Shown: piece after piece, positions 43,219 through 51,332 of the stretch
How positions within the stretch are numbered: the stretch's first letter is position 1
Layout: every line of letters begins with the position of its first letter
Origin: CAZCEC01 sp964497615
GTDB taxonomy: Bacteria; Chloroflexota; Anaerolineae; Anaerolineales; UBA6663
DNA length: 57,401 nt
Assembly (NCBI GenBank): GCA_964497615.1
Contig: CAZCEC010000040.1
Coordinates: forward strand, 1-57,401
Direction: 5' to 3'
Made by a program: the position numbers and the translations under genes
The notes under the pieces: model-generated
The model's database searches: none
What the model saw: the letters and a program-made list of their open reading frames with translations, nothing else
What the model was told of the DNA's origin: nothing

Positions 43219-43862
43219 CCGGCCCCCTCCAGGGGCAGCGGCACCTGCACCGCCGCCACGCCCAGCGCCCCCTGGATGCGCTCGGTGATCTGGCGCAGGT
43301 CATCGGGGTTGTTCACAAAGTCCAGGCCCTCGGTCTCGAGAGTCAGCACCGCCGGCTGGCCGCGCGGCCCTTCGGCGGCGGCAAAGAACTCATCGTAGGC
43401 GTCTCCCAGCGCGGCGATGTAGGCTGGGTCCATCTGCCGCTCGTAGGGCCGCCCGCGCCGCGCGATGCGGTTCAGCAGCACTGGGGTGGGGGCGCGCAGA
43501 TAGACGATCAGGTCGGGCGCCAGCACCTTCTCCGCCAGCGCGTCGTGCAGCCGGTGGTAGAGCACCAGGTCGTCCCCCTTCAGATTGATCCGGGCGAAGA
43601 GCGCGTCTTTAGCAAAGGTGTAATCGGCGATCAGGGGACCCTGCTCCACCATGCCTGGCGCGGCGCGCTGCTGGTGATAGCGCGAGAGCAGGAAGAAGAT
43701 CTGCGTCTGGAACGCGTAGCGCGCCCGGTCGCCATAGAAATCGGACAGGAATGGGTTCTCTTCAAAGACTTCCAGCAGCAGGTCCGCGCCGAAGACCGGC
43801 TGCAGCAGCCGTGCCAGCGACGACTTGCCGACGCCGATGACGCCGTCAATCGCGACATACAT
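43215..43862 (-). CDS. Deoxynucleoside kinase (dGK-like, no DRS motif)
   Basis: The 215-residue protein has P-loop GVIGVGKSSL (7-16), a LID-like RRGRPYERQMDPAYI (about 138-152), and in place of DRS the segment EQGPLIADYTFAKDALFA, the version found in deoxyguanosine/deoxyadenosine kinase-like enzymes. It is a paralogue of the 41530-42192 gene, and the three genes form one operon. It is divergent from pcrA, with a 25-bp perfect hairpin between. Confidence 0.88.
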   Translation of the reverse strand: MYVAIDGVIGVGKSSLARLLQPVFGADLLLEVFEENPFLSDFYGDRARYAFQTQIFFLLSRYHQQRAAPGMVEQGPLIADYTFAKDALFARINLKGDDLVLYHRLHDALAEKVLAPDLIVYLRAPTPVLLNRIARRGRPYERQMDPAYIAALGDAYDEFFAAAEGPRGQPAVLTLETEGLDFVNNPDDLRQITERIQGALGVAAVQVPLPLEGAG

Positions 43863-43915
43863 TCAGTCATTCTCCACGCGGGACAGGATATCGCACAACC
43901 AAGTTGGAAGCAAAT

Positions 43916-43967
43916 TTCACTGTTCAGGCACGTTTCAGCATCTGCTGAAACGTGCCTGAACAGTGAA
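43916..43967. repeat. Perfect 25-bp inverted repeat between divergent operons
   Basis: Left arm 43916-43940 (TTCACTGTTCAGG...) and right arm 43943-43967 are exact complements with only TC between them. It lies 53 bp from the kinase start and 36 bp from the pcrA start. In a divergent promoter region this long palindrome may be an operator for both genes, a transcript hairpin or an insertion remnant. Confidence 0.9.
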
Positions 43968-43999
43968 GTCCAAGTCGGCAGCGCATAGAACGTCTATGC

Positions 44000-44005
44000 T
44001 ACAAT
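44000..44005 (+). promoter_or_regulatory. Possible -10 element of pcrA
   Basis: TACAAT overlaps the ATG at 44004. If used, transcription would begin near 44012 and the leaderless start would be ATG 44016 (MDILAVLNPQQ). No good -35 box is seen. Confidence 0.3.
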
Positions 44006-46268
44006 GAGTATCTTCATGGACATCCTCGCCGTTCTCAACCCCCAACAACGCGCCGCCGTCACCGCCAGCCCCGGCCCCACCCTCGTCCTGGCCGGCCCCG
44101 GCTCGGGCAAAACACGCGTGCTGGTGCACCGCATCGCCTATCTCATCGGGCACCTGGGCGTCGCGCCGCGCAGCCTCCTGGCTGTCACCTTCACCAATAA
44201 GGCCGCGCGCGAGATGAAGACGCGCGTCGAGAGCCTGCTGGAAGGCAGCCTGCGCGGCCTCAGCATCGGCACCTTCCACAGCATCTGCGCCCGCATCCTC
44301 CGCCGCGAGGCCGCCCACCTGCCCGTCACCGCCGACTTCGTCATCTACGATGAGGCCGACCAGCAGGCCCTGGTCAAGCAGGTGCTGCGCGAGCTGAACC
44401 TTAACGACAAGCAGCACACCCCCGGCCGCCTGCTCAACAAGATCTCCGCCGCCAAGAACGAGCTGATCGGCCCGGAGGAGTACAGCGCCGGCACCTACGT
44501 CGGCGAGATCGTCAAGCGCGTCTACGTGCGCTACCAGCAGTTGCTGGCCCTCAACAACGCCTACGACTTCGACGACCTGCTGGTGGAGGTGGTGCGCCTG
44601 TTCGACACCCACCCAGACGTGCTGGCGAAGTACCAGCGCCTCTACGAGCATATCCTGGTGGACGAGTTCCAGGACACCAACACCGCCCAGTACGCCATGC
44701 TCAAGCGGCTCGCGCGCGAGCGCCACAACCTGTACTGCGTGGGCGACCCCGACCAGTCGGTGTACGGCTGGCGCGGCGCCGACTACCGCAATGTCCATCG
44801 CTTCCAGCAGGACTATCCCGACGCCCTCACCTTCCTCCTGGAGGAGAACTACCGCTCCACCCAGCTTATCCTCGATGCGGCCATGGCCGTCATCGACCGG
44901 CACCCCGGCCGCACCCGCAAGCAGTTGTTTACCGAGCGCAGCGGCGGCGTCAAGCTGGTCGCCCACGAGGTTTACGACGACCAGGAAGAAGCCCAATTCA
45001 TCATCGATACCATCGCCAGCCTGGTGCGCGGCGGCGACTGCGAGCCCGGCGACTGCGCCATCATGTACCGCACCAACGCTCAGTCCCGCGTCGTCGAAGA
45101 AGCCTTCATCCGCGCCGGCCTGCCCTACAAGCTCGTCGGCGCGCAGCGCTTCTATGGCCGCAAGGAGATCAAGGACCTGCTGGCCTATCTGCGCCTGGTC
45201 CACAACCCCGCCGACAGCGTCGGCCTGATGCGCGTCATCAACACCCCCCCGCGCGGCGTCGGCGCCAAGACCCTGGAGCAGTTGAACACCGCCGCCCAGG
45301 GCGCGGGCCTCACCGTGACCCAGTTACTCCTCGACCTGGGCGAAAACGGCGGGCACTCGCGCTTTGCGCGCGAGTTCACCGGCCGGGCCGGCGCCGCGCT
45401 GGGCAGCTTTGGCCGGCACCTGGCCCAGTGGCAGGCCATGCGTGAGGACGTCAGCGTGGCCGGCCTCCTCGACCGGATCGTAGACGACACCGGCTACCGT
45501 GACTTCATCAACGACGGCACCGAGGAGGGCATGGAGCGCTGGGCCAACGTGCTCGAACTGCGCGGCGCCGCCGCCGACAGCCCCGACATTGGGTTGGGCG
45601 GGTTTCTGGAGCAGGTGGCCCTCGTCTCGGATCAGGATACCCTGACTGAGGCAGGCCAGGCGCCCACCCTGCTCACCCTGCACGCCGCCAAGGGCCTGGA
45701 GTTCCCCGTCGTCTTCATCGTCGGCCTGGACGAGGGCGTGCTGCCCCACCAGCGCTCCTTCGACGATCCCGAGTCCATGCACGAGGAGCGACGCCTGATG
45801 TACGTCGGCATGACCCGCGCCAAGGACCGGCTCTACCTGCTGCGCGCCTTTCGCCGCTCCGTCTATGGCGGGTCCGACGTGGCTGAAGCCTCCCGCTTCC
45901 TGGACGACATCCCCGAGCACCTGCTCAGCGGCAACGTGGACCGCCGCCAGTCGCGCTCCGAAAGCTACTTCAAGCAGGCCACCCGCTGGGACGGCGGCCG
46001 CCGCGGCGACGGCGACGCCCGGATCACCCGCGAGGCCGGCAATGTCCGCGACACCAACACCGCCCTCCGCCGCCGCGCGCCCGAGATGAACCCCGTCATC
46101 ACCCAGTACAAAGCCGGCCAGCGCGTCAACCACGCGCAGTTTGGCGAAGGCATCGTCATCCATAGCAAGGTTGTGGGTGGCGACGAAGAAGTGGATGTGG
46201 CCTTCGAGGCCGTGGGCCTCAAGCGACTCGCCGCCAGCCTAGCCAAGCTTGAGATTCTTAAGGGATAG
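44004..46268 (+). CDS. pcrA: PcrA/UvrD DNA helicase
   Basis: PcrA unwinds DNA in repair and rolling-circle replication. The 754-residue length and motifs are canonical: LNPQQRAAV, GPGSGKTRVL (about 30-39), TFTNKAAREM, VDEFQDTNTAQY (about 219-230), YGWRGADYRN, ENYRSTQ, TLHAAKGLEFPVVF (about 559), YVGMTRAKDRLYL and a C-terminal Tudor-like AGQRVNHAQFGEGIVI. ATG 44016 (MDILAVL) is an alternative start to 44004. It is divergent from the deoxynucleoside kinase operon. Confidence 0.96.
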   Translation: MSIFMDILAVLNPQQRAAVTASPGPTLVLAGPGSGKTRVLVHRIAYLIGHLGVAPRSLLAVTFTNKAAREMKTRVESLLEGSLRGLSIGTFHSICARILRREAAHLPVTADFVIYDEADQQALVKQVLRELNLNDKQHTPGRLLNKISAAKNELIGPEEYSAGTYVGEIVKRVYVRYQQLLALNNAYDFDDLLVEVVRLFDTHPDVLAKYQRLYEHILVDEFQDTNTAQYAMLKRLARERHNLYCVGDPDQSVYGWRGADYRNVHRFQQDYPDALTFLLEENYRSTQLILDAAMAVIDRHPGRTRKQLFTERSGGVKLVAHEVYDDQEEAQFIIDTIASLVRGGDCEPGDCAIMYRTNAQSRVVEEAFIRAGLPYKLVGAQRFYGRKEIKDLLAYLRLVHNPADSVGLMRVINTPPRGVGAKTLEQLNTAAQGAGLTVTQLLLDLGENGGHSRFAREFTGRAGAALGSFGRHLAQWQAMREDVSVAGLLDRIVDDTGYRDFINDGTEEGMERWANVLELRGAAADSPDIGLGGFLEQVALVSDQDTLTEAGQAPTLLTLHAAKGLEFPVVFIVGLDEGVLPHQRSFDDPESMHEERRLMYVGMTRAKDRLYLLRAFRRSVYGGSDVAEASRFLDDIPEHLLSGNVDRRQSRSESYFKQATRWDGGRRGDGDARITREAGNVRDTNTALRRRAPEMNPVITQYKAGQRVNHAQFGEGIVIHSKVVGGDEEVDVAFEAVGLKRLAASLAKLEILKG

Positions 46269-46324
46269 AGGGATAATTCCTGGCAACACCAACCGGCCCC
46301 TGACCGGTGAAGGGATACAGGCCA

Positions 46325-46540
46325 ATGGAAATCCACGAACTGGTCATTGAGATGAAACTGCTGGAGCGCCGCCTGACGCTCTACGAGGAGAAGTACGGCG
46401 TCTTGAGCGAGGACTTCTACCGGGCGCTCATGGCAGGCCAGTTGGCAGATCGCGATGAGTATGACGAGACACGCGCAGATTTCAGCCGGTGGAAGGGCAT
46501 CTATGAGACCTGGCGACGCCGGAAAGAGGATGTGACTTAG
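46325..46540 (+). CDS. Small acidic helical protein, antitoxin-like
   Basis: A 71-residue protein: MEIHELVIEMKLLERRLTLY, then EEKYGVLSEDFYRALMAGQL and a terminal WKGIYETWRRRKEDVT. The helical start with a conserved EEKYG..SEDFYR core recalls small antitoxin-like proteins next to TumE-type toxins, but that similarity is from memory. The next gene is not an obvious toxin. ATG 46325 has GGGATACAGG upstream. A T-tailed hairpin follows. Confidence 0.6.
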   Translation: MEIHELVIEMKLLERRLTLYEEKYGVLSEDFYRALMAGQLADRDEYDETRADFSRWKGIYETWRRRKEDVT

Positions 46541-46591
46541 CAGTTTCTTCGTCAACGGATGGAATAGATAAGGCGGATGACAGGTGGATGG

Positions 46592-46618
46592 GCGGCGAGG
46601 AGGAGGCCGCTCTTTTTT
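46592..46618 (+). terminator. Rho-independent terminator
   Basis: GCGGC (46592-46596) pairs with GCCGC (46606-46610) over a 9-base loop and is followed by TCTTTTTT. It lies 51 bp after the small gene. Confidence 0.65.
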
Positions 46619-46641
46619 ACGGCATTATTTGGAGCAACGCC

Positions 46642-47148
46642 ATGAATATGGATGCCCTTGATTCTAAGCTGCGCGCGGATCTAGTCTCCATTTATGAACA
46701 AGTCATGTGGCTTGCCAGACAGCAGGGAGTGACCCCCGGTGAAGCCCGGGCTTGGTACACCCACATCAAGGCAAACAGAGTCAAGCGCCGCGTCCGGCAC
46801 TTTAGCGGGAAGGTGTCCAGGGCTGCGGCATTGCCTGGCACATTGGAGCTTCGTCTTGAGCATTACAAACGCATACAAACGACGCTGACGAACCTCGTCG
46901 GACGCCACCTTAAGCTCGATCAGCCAAGGCCCGATGAATTTGTTCGCGTGGTTTGTGAATGCGAACGGGTGCATATCGTGACGTTTGGGGAAAACTACGA
47001 CGCACTACGAGCTAAGGGCGACTACCAGAAAGCCGGCATCGAACTAATACCTTGGGCGACACTCCCTATTGAGCGCCAACACACCATCTGGACAAAAGCA
47101 CTTCGCGGCAGAGTTGCGAATGCCAGCAAGTATAGACCATCAAGCTAG
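46642..47148 (+). CDS. Unknown low-GC orphan protein
   Basis: A 168-residue protein starting MNMDALDSKLRADLVSIYEQ. It is basic in the middle (VKRRVRHFSGKVSRAA) and shows no recognised domain. TTTGGAG nine bases before ATG 46642 decides the start; an upstream ATG at 46588 lies inside the terminator. Its base composition is clearly lower in GC than the neighbouring genes, a sign of recent transfer. Confidence 0.55.
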   Translation: MNMDALDSKLRADLVSIYEQVMWLARQQGVTPGEARAWYTHIKANRVKRRVRHFSGKVSRAAALPGTLELRLEHYKRIQTTLTNLVGRHLKLDQPRPDEFVRVVCECERVHIVTFGENYDALRAKGDYQKAGIELIPWATLPIERQHTIWTKALRGRVANASKYRPSS

Positions 47149-47223
47149 GGGACCCGTTAACACAAGAGCAGCTTTGGAGAAGCAATGTCGCAGTTAGTCT
47201 GACGCCGAGGATAATTTTGCGGA

Positions 47224-47733
47224 ATGCAGATACAGATGCGCTTTATTCGCCTCTCCGCTATTGGCGCCCATACCTTCACTGAGACCTTCATCGCTGAAGA
47301 TGATTGCCGCCTGACCACCCACGCGGTGGTGCCCGTCGAACATCGCGAAGCCCTCTCCGCCAAGTTCTGGAGCGCCGGCCTGCTGCCCAACAGCGTGCGT
47401 GTGGCCTCTTTGCGCAAGCACTACTTCTTCTCCGACTGGTTCGACATCCTGGCCTGGTTCGACGAAGCCGGGCGCTTCGCCGGCTACTACACCGACATCG
47501 CCACCCCCGTGCGGCGCGTCGGCCACGGCGAGTACGCCACTACCGACCTGTTTCTCGATTTCTGGCAGGCGCCGGGCCGCCCGGCGATGGAGCTAGACAT
47601 GGGCGAGTTCGAGGAAGCGCTGGCGGCAGGGAAGCTCACCCCCGAACTGGCCGACAGCGCTCGCGCCTCGTTCGAGCGCGTGCAGCGTGAGATCGCCCTC
47701 GGCATCTTCCCCTACCGGTACATCCGCGCATGA
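47224..47733 (+). CDS. DUF402 domain protein, first of a tandem pair
   Basis: DUF402 proteins include nucleoside tri/diphosphatase-like and RNase-like enzymes. The 169-residue product has HYFFSDWFDILAWFDEAGRF, then YYTDIATPVRRV with the conserved Asp, DLFLDFWQAPGRPAMELDMG and a C-terminal helix ending FPYRY. ATG 47236 is an alternative start. It overlaps the next gene by ATGA (47730-47733). Confidence 0.8.
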   Translation: MQIQMRFIRLSAIGAHTFTETFIAEDDCRLTTHAVVPVEHREALSAKFWSAGLLPNSVRVASLRKHYFFSDWFDILAWFDEAGRFAGYYTDIATPVRRVGHGEYATTDLFLDFWQAPGRPAMELDMGEFEEALAAGKLTPELADSARASFERVQREIALGIFPYRYIRA

Positions 47734-48323
47734 GGCCCGTTCCCATCATCTGGTGGCGCTACGGCAAGGAGCACGACCCCGGCGGCCAGACGTTCCAGCG
47801 CAACCCACCCGAGGTCGTGGCCGCCCACCTGGACACCAAGGTCGCCCGCCAGCGCGCCGAGCCGCCGGACGCGCCACGCTGCTGGTGGGTGGACGATGAC
47901 GTGCTCATCGAGCGCGCCCACCCCGAGGCCTATGCCTTCGGGCCCGATACCCGCGTCTACTACCTTCCCCGGCGCGGCCTGGCCGTCGTCGAAAACCTGC
48001 ATTTCCCCCAGCCCGAAGACGCTCGCTGGAGTTGGTACCTGCACGTCGCCCGCATCTTTTACGACGGCGCCCGCGAGTGCTGGATCAAACAGGACCTCTT
48101 TGCCGACATCGTCGCCGACCGCGCCGCCCGCGAGTGCCTGGTGGTGGACCTCGACGACCTCGCCGTCGCCCTCGAACTCGGCCTCGTCACCGCCGCCGAA
48201 GTGAGCCAAATCTTGCGCCAGACCCAGGCCGCGATTGACGCCATCAACCGCGGTGGATTCCCATTCCCCGAGATCGAGCGCGGGCGCGAAGCGTGCCGGC
48301 AGTTGGGGTGGGAGTCATTATGA
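47730..48323 (+). CDS. DUF402 domain protein, second of a tandem pair
   Basis: A 197-residue paralogue of the preceding gene. The conserved core reads WYLHVARIFYDGARECWIKQ, DLFADIVADRAARECLVVDL, DLDDLAVALELGLVTAAEVS and ends INRGGFPFPEIERG. It has a longer N-terminus with WWRYGKEHDPGG. Both the upstream and downstream joins are ATGA overlaps, so three genes are coupled. Confidence 0.8.
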   Translation: MRPVPIIWWRYGKEHDPGGQTFQRNPPEVVAAHLDTKVARQRAEPPDAPRCWWVDDDVLIERAHPEAYAFGPDTRVYYLPRRGLAVVENLHFPQPEDARWSWYLHVARIFYDGARECWIKQDLFADIVADRAARECLVVDLDDLAVALELGLVTAAEVSQILRQTQAAIDAINRGGFPFPEIERGREACRQLGWESL

Positions 48324-48961
48324 ATCTGATCTCCGTCAACGCCGGCCTGCCCCGCGAAGTGCGCTTCCGTGGTCAACCCATCCTCACCTCCATCTGGAAA
48401 AGCCCCGTCGCCGGCCGCGTCCACGTCTCGCCCCTCAACCTGGAGGGCGACCAGCAGTCCGACCTCGCCGTCCACGGCGGCGTGGACAAGGCCGTGTACG
48501 CCTACCCCAGCGAACATTACGCCTTCTGGCGCGCCGAACTGCCGGACGTGGAATTTGTGTGGGGCAACTTCGGCGAGAACTTCACCACCGCCGGTCTGCT
48601 GGAAACCGAGGTGCGCGTGGGCGACCGTCTCCTCGTGGGCGGCGGCGAGTTCATGGTCACTCAGCCGCGCATGCCGTGCTTCAAGCTCGGAATCCGCTTT
48701 GGCCGCCCGACGATGGAAAAGCGCTTCCTCAAAAGCCGGCGCAGCGGCTTCTACCTGGCCGTGCTGCGCGAGGCCGACGTCGCCGCCGGGGACCCCATCG
48801 AATTCCTCCCCCAGCCGGCGCCCAGCGTCACCATCACCGAACTGGTGGGCCTGTACGCGGGTGACCTGGACGACCCGGCCCTGATGCAGCGCGCCGCCGC
48901 GCACCCCGCCCTGCCCGCTGGCTGGCGCGAGCACTTTCGCCGCCGCCTGGCCCAGGCCTGA
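48320..48961 (+). CDS. MOSC-domain protein (YiiM-like)
   Basis: MOSC proteins handle sulfur or the molybdenum cofactor and may detoxify N-hydroxylated compounds. The 213-residue protein has the MOSC landmarks NLEGDQQSDLAVHGGVDKAV, YAYPSEHYAFW, NFGENFTT and QPRMPCFKLGI with the conserved Cys, then the 3-alpha tail with SGFYLAVLREADVAAGD. It begins at ATG 48320, overlapping the upstream stop. Confidence 0.9.
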   Translation: MNLISVNAGLPREVRFRGQPILTSIWKSPVAGRVHVSPLNLEGDQQSDLAVHGGVDKAVYAYPSEHYAFWRAELPDVEFVWGNFGENFTTAGLLETEVRVGDRLLVGGGEFMVTQPRMPCFKLGIRFGRPTMEKRFLKSRRSGFYLAVLREADVAAGDPIEFLPQPAPSVTITELVGLYAGDLDDPALMQRAAAHPALPAGWREHFRRRLAQA

Positions 48962-48968
48962 CCCGCCC

Positions 48969-50066
48969 ATGCGTGCCCGCAACTACGGCTTCATCCTCGA
49001 CCAGCTTCCGCCCGGCCCCCTCAACGCCATCACCGACGTGGCCGGGGTGCTGGTCGGCCACACCACCCTGATCGAAGGCGACGGCCCGCTCGTCCCCGGC
49101 CTGGGCCCGGTGCGCACCGGCGTCACCGTCATCCTCCCCCACGGCGGCAACCTGTTCCGCGAGAAGGTCCCTGCCGCCGTCCACACCCTCAACGGCTTCG
49201 GCAAGCCCTTCGGCTTCGAGCAGGTGCGCGAGTTGGGCGTGCTCGAGTCGCCTATCGCCCTCACCAATACCCTGAACGTGGGCCTGGTGGCCGATGCCCT
49301 GGTGCAGCACACCCTCCAGCACAGCCCCGAGATCGGCGTCACTGCCGCCAGCGTCAACGTCGTCGTGGGCGAGACCAATGATGGCTACCTCAACGACCTC
49401 CAGGGCCGCCACGTCCGCGCCGGGCACGTCTTCGCCGCCCTGGGCGCCGCCGCGGGCGGCCCCGTCGCCGAAGGCAATGTGGGCGCCGGCACCGGCACCT
49501 CCGCGCTGGGCTGGAAAGGCGGCTTGGGCACGGCCAGCCGCGTCCTCCCGCGCCAGGCTGGCGGCTTCACCCTCGGCGCGCTGGTGCAGGCCAATTTTGG
49601 CGCGCCGGGCGGCCTCGTCATTCGCGGCGTGCCGGTCGGCCAGCTCCTGCGCCCGCCGCCCGCCCCCGCGCCCGGCCCCGGCTCGATCATGATCGTCCTG
49701 GCCACCGATGCCCCGCTGGACGCCCGACAGTTGGGCCGCCTCGGACCCCGCGTTGCCGCTGGACTGGGCCGCCTGGGCAGCGTGCTCGACCACGGCAGCG
49801 GCGATTTCGTCATCGCCTTCAGCACCGCCCTGCGCTTCCCGCACACCGCCCCGGCCATCACTGCACCTCGTACTGTCGTGATCGACGAGGCCCGCGTCAT
49901 GAGCGCCCTGTTCCTGGCCGTCGTCGAGTGCGTCGAGGAGGCCGTGCTCAACGCCCTATGCGCCGCTGAGACGATGACCGGCCGCGACGGCCACACCCGG
50001 CACGCCTTCCCCGCTGCCCAAGCCGCCGCCCTGCTTCCGCCGCACCGTCCGGCCCCCGTCCCGTAG
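48969..50066 (+). CDS. P1 family peptidase (DmpA/BapA type)
   Basis: P1 peptidases are N-terminal nucleophile aminopeptidases/esterases made by self-cleavage. The 365-residue protein has the landmarks GAGTGTSALGWKGGLGTASR (about 176-195) and the cleavage segment GPGSIMIVLATDAPLD with the Ser nucleophile near residue 239. TDVAGVLVGHTT is the usual N-terminal piece. It starts 7 bp after the MOSC gene. Confidence 0.93.
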   Translation: MRARNYGFILDQLPPGPLNAITDVAGVLVGHTTLIEGDGPLVPGLGPVRTGVTVILPHGGNLFREKVPAAVHTLNGFGKPFGFEQVRELGVLESPIALTNTLNVGLVADALVQHTLQHSPEIGVTAASVNVVVGETNDGYLNDLQGRHVRAGHVFAALGAAAGGPVAEGNVGAGTGTSALGWKGGLGTASRVLPRQAGGFTLGALVQANFGAPGGLVIRGVPVGQLLRPPPAPAPGPGSIMIVLATDAPLDARQLGRLGPRVAAGLGRLGSVLDHGSGDFVIAFSTALRFPHTAPAITAPRTVVIDEARVMSALFLAVVECVEEAVLNALCAAETMTGRDGHTRHAFPAAQAAALLPPHRPAPVP

Positions 50067-50067
50067 C

Positions 50068-50086
50068 CGCGGCCTTCATGGCCGCG
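50068..50086 (+). terminator. Likely terminator after the P1 peptidase gene
   Basis: CGCGGCC (50068-50074) pairs with GGCCGCG (50080-50086), loop TTCAT, followed by CGCCTTTT. Confidence 0.5.
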
Positions 50087-50139
50087 CGCCTTTTGGGGGG
50101 TTATGGCTGCGCTCGCCCAAGCTAACGCGGCCACGGCGC

Positions 50140-50145
50140 TATAAT
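50140..50145 (+). promoter_or_regulatory. TATAAT -10 element before the glycosyltransferase
   Basis: A perfect TATAAT lies 46 bp before ATG 50192. No clear -35 is seen 17 bp upstream, so the promoter call rests on the -10 box. Confidence 0.4.
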
Positions 50146-50191
50146 CGGTGACTGGCCGGCGATTGCCCGCCACCCATCACCTGGCACCCTC

Positions 50192-51331
50192 ATGCGCATC
50201 GTCATCAACGGCTGGTTTCTCGTTCACGATCCCTATACCGGCAGCGGCCAATACGTCCGCGCCCTGCTGGAATGGCTGCCCCGCGTCGCCCCCGAGCACG
50301 ACTACCACGTGGTCTTGCCCGGCGCCGCGGCGTCCATCGTCCAATTGCCGGAGGCAGTCTCCACCCACACCGCGCCCGTCGCCGCCACGCACGTCGGCAA
50401 GCTCCAGTTCGAGCAAGCGACCTTCCCCAGCGTCTGCAAAACCCTCGGCGCCAGCCTGGCCCATGTCCCCTATTGGGCTCCGCCCCTGCGCTCGCCCGCC
50501 CCTATCGTCGTCACCGTCCACGACCTCATCCCCCTGCTGCTGCCGGAATACCGCGGCAGCCGCAAGGTCCAGGTCTACACGTCCCTGGTCGCGGCCGCCA
50601 CGGCCGGTGCGGCTCTGGTGCTCACCGACTCACACGCCTCTGCCCGCGATATCGTCCAGCACCTCAAGCTGCCGGAGGAGCGGGTCCGCGCCATCCACCT
50701 GGCCGCCGGCCCCCACTACACCCCCAAGGGTGAATGGCAGGTGGATGACCCGATCCGCGCCGGTTATGGCATTGAGCAGGAAGGTTACGTGCTTTACTTG
50801 GGTGGCTTCGATACCCGCAAGAACGTCCGGGGCCTGCTCTCCGCCTGGACCTGGGCCAGCGGCTCCATCGGTCAGGGCTACCCCCTGATCCTGGCCGGCC
50901 AACTGCCCGCACCCGGCAGCCCGCACTACGCCGACTACCTGGCCCTGGCTCAGGAGTTGGACATTGCCGACACCGTTCGCTTCATTGGCCCGGTGGCCGA
51001 GGCCCACAAGCCCGCCCTGTATCGCGGCGCCACCGCCTTCGTCTACCCCTCCCGCTACGAGGGCTTTGGCCTGCCGCTGCTGGAGGCCATGGCCTGCGGC
51101 GTGCCCGTCGTAGCCGGCTCCGGCGCCTCCCTGCCGGAGGTCGTCGGCAGCGCCGGCTACCTCATCCCCCCGGACGATACCCGCGCCATCGGCGCCGCCC
51201 TGCTCACCATCGTGGTCGAGCCTTCCGTCCACGCCGACCTGCGCGCCCGCAGCCTGGCCCAGGCCCAAACCTTCTCCTGGGAGCGCACCGCCCGCGAAAC
51301 CGCCCTCGCCTACGCCTCTGTCGCGCCGTAA
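50192..51331 (+). CDS. GT4-family glycosyltransferase
   Basis: The 379-residue protein has the two-domain GT-B plan. Residues 1-180 include the N-terminal YTGSGQYVRALLEWLPRV. The C-terminal domain has EGYVLYLGGFDTRKNV and YPSRYEGFGLPLLEAMACGV, the ExxxxxxxE motif of GT4 enzymes that bind the sugar nucleotide. It likely adds sugars to a cell-surface glycan; acceptor unknown. The next gene begins 1 bp after its stop, so they share a transcript. Confidence 0.93.
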   Translation: MRIVINGWFLVHDPYTGSGQYVRALLEWLPRVAPEHDYHVVLPGAAASIVQLPEAVSTHTAPVAATHVGKLQFEQATFPSVCKTLGASLAHVPYWAPPLRSPAPIVVTVHDLIPLLLPEYRGSRKVQVYTSLVAAATAGAALVLTDSHASARDIVQHLKLPEERVRAIHLAAGPHYTPKGEWQVDDPIRAGYGIEQEGYVLYLGGFDTRKNVRGLLSAWTWASGSIGQGYPLILAGQLPAPGSPHYADYLALAQELDIADTVRFIGPVAEAHKPALYRGATAFVYPSRYEGFGLPLLEAMACGVPVVAGSGASLPEVVGSAGYLIPPDDTRAIGAALLTIVVEPSVHADLRARSLAQAQTFSWERTARETALAYASVAP

Positions 51332-51332
51332 T

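Noticed and set aside
41956..43398. Open frame of 480 codons on the plus strand
   Set aside because: It is antisense to the deoxynucleoside kinase and nucleotidyltransferase genes, which have intact motifs; composition is not protein-like.
43935..45203. Open frame of 422 codons on the minus strand
   Set aside because: It is antisense to pcrA and begins across its promoter region; low-complexity composition.
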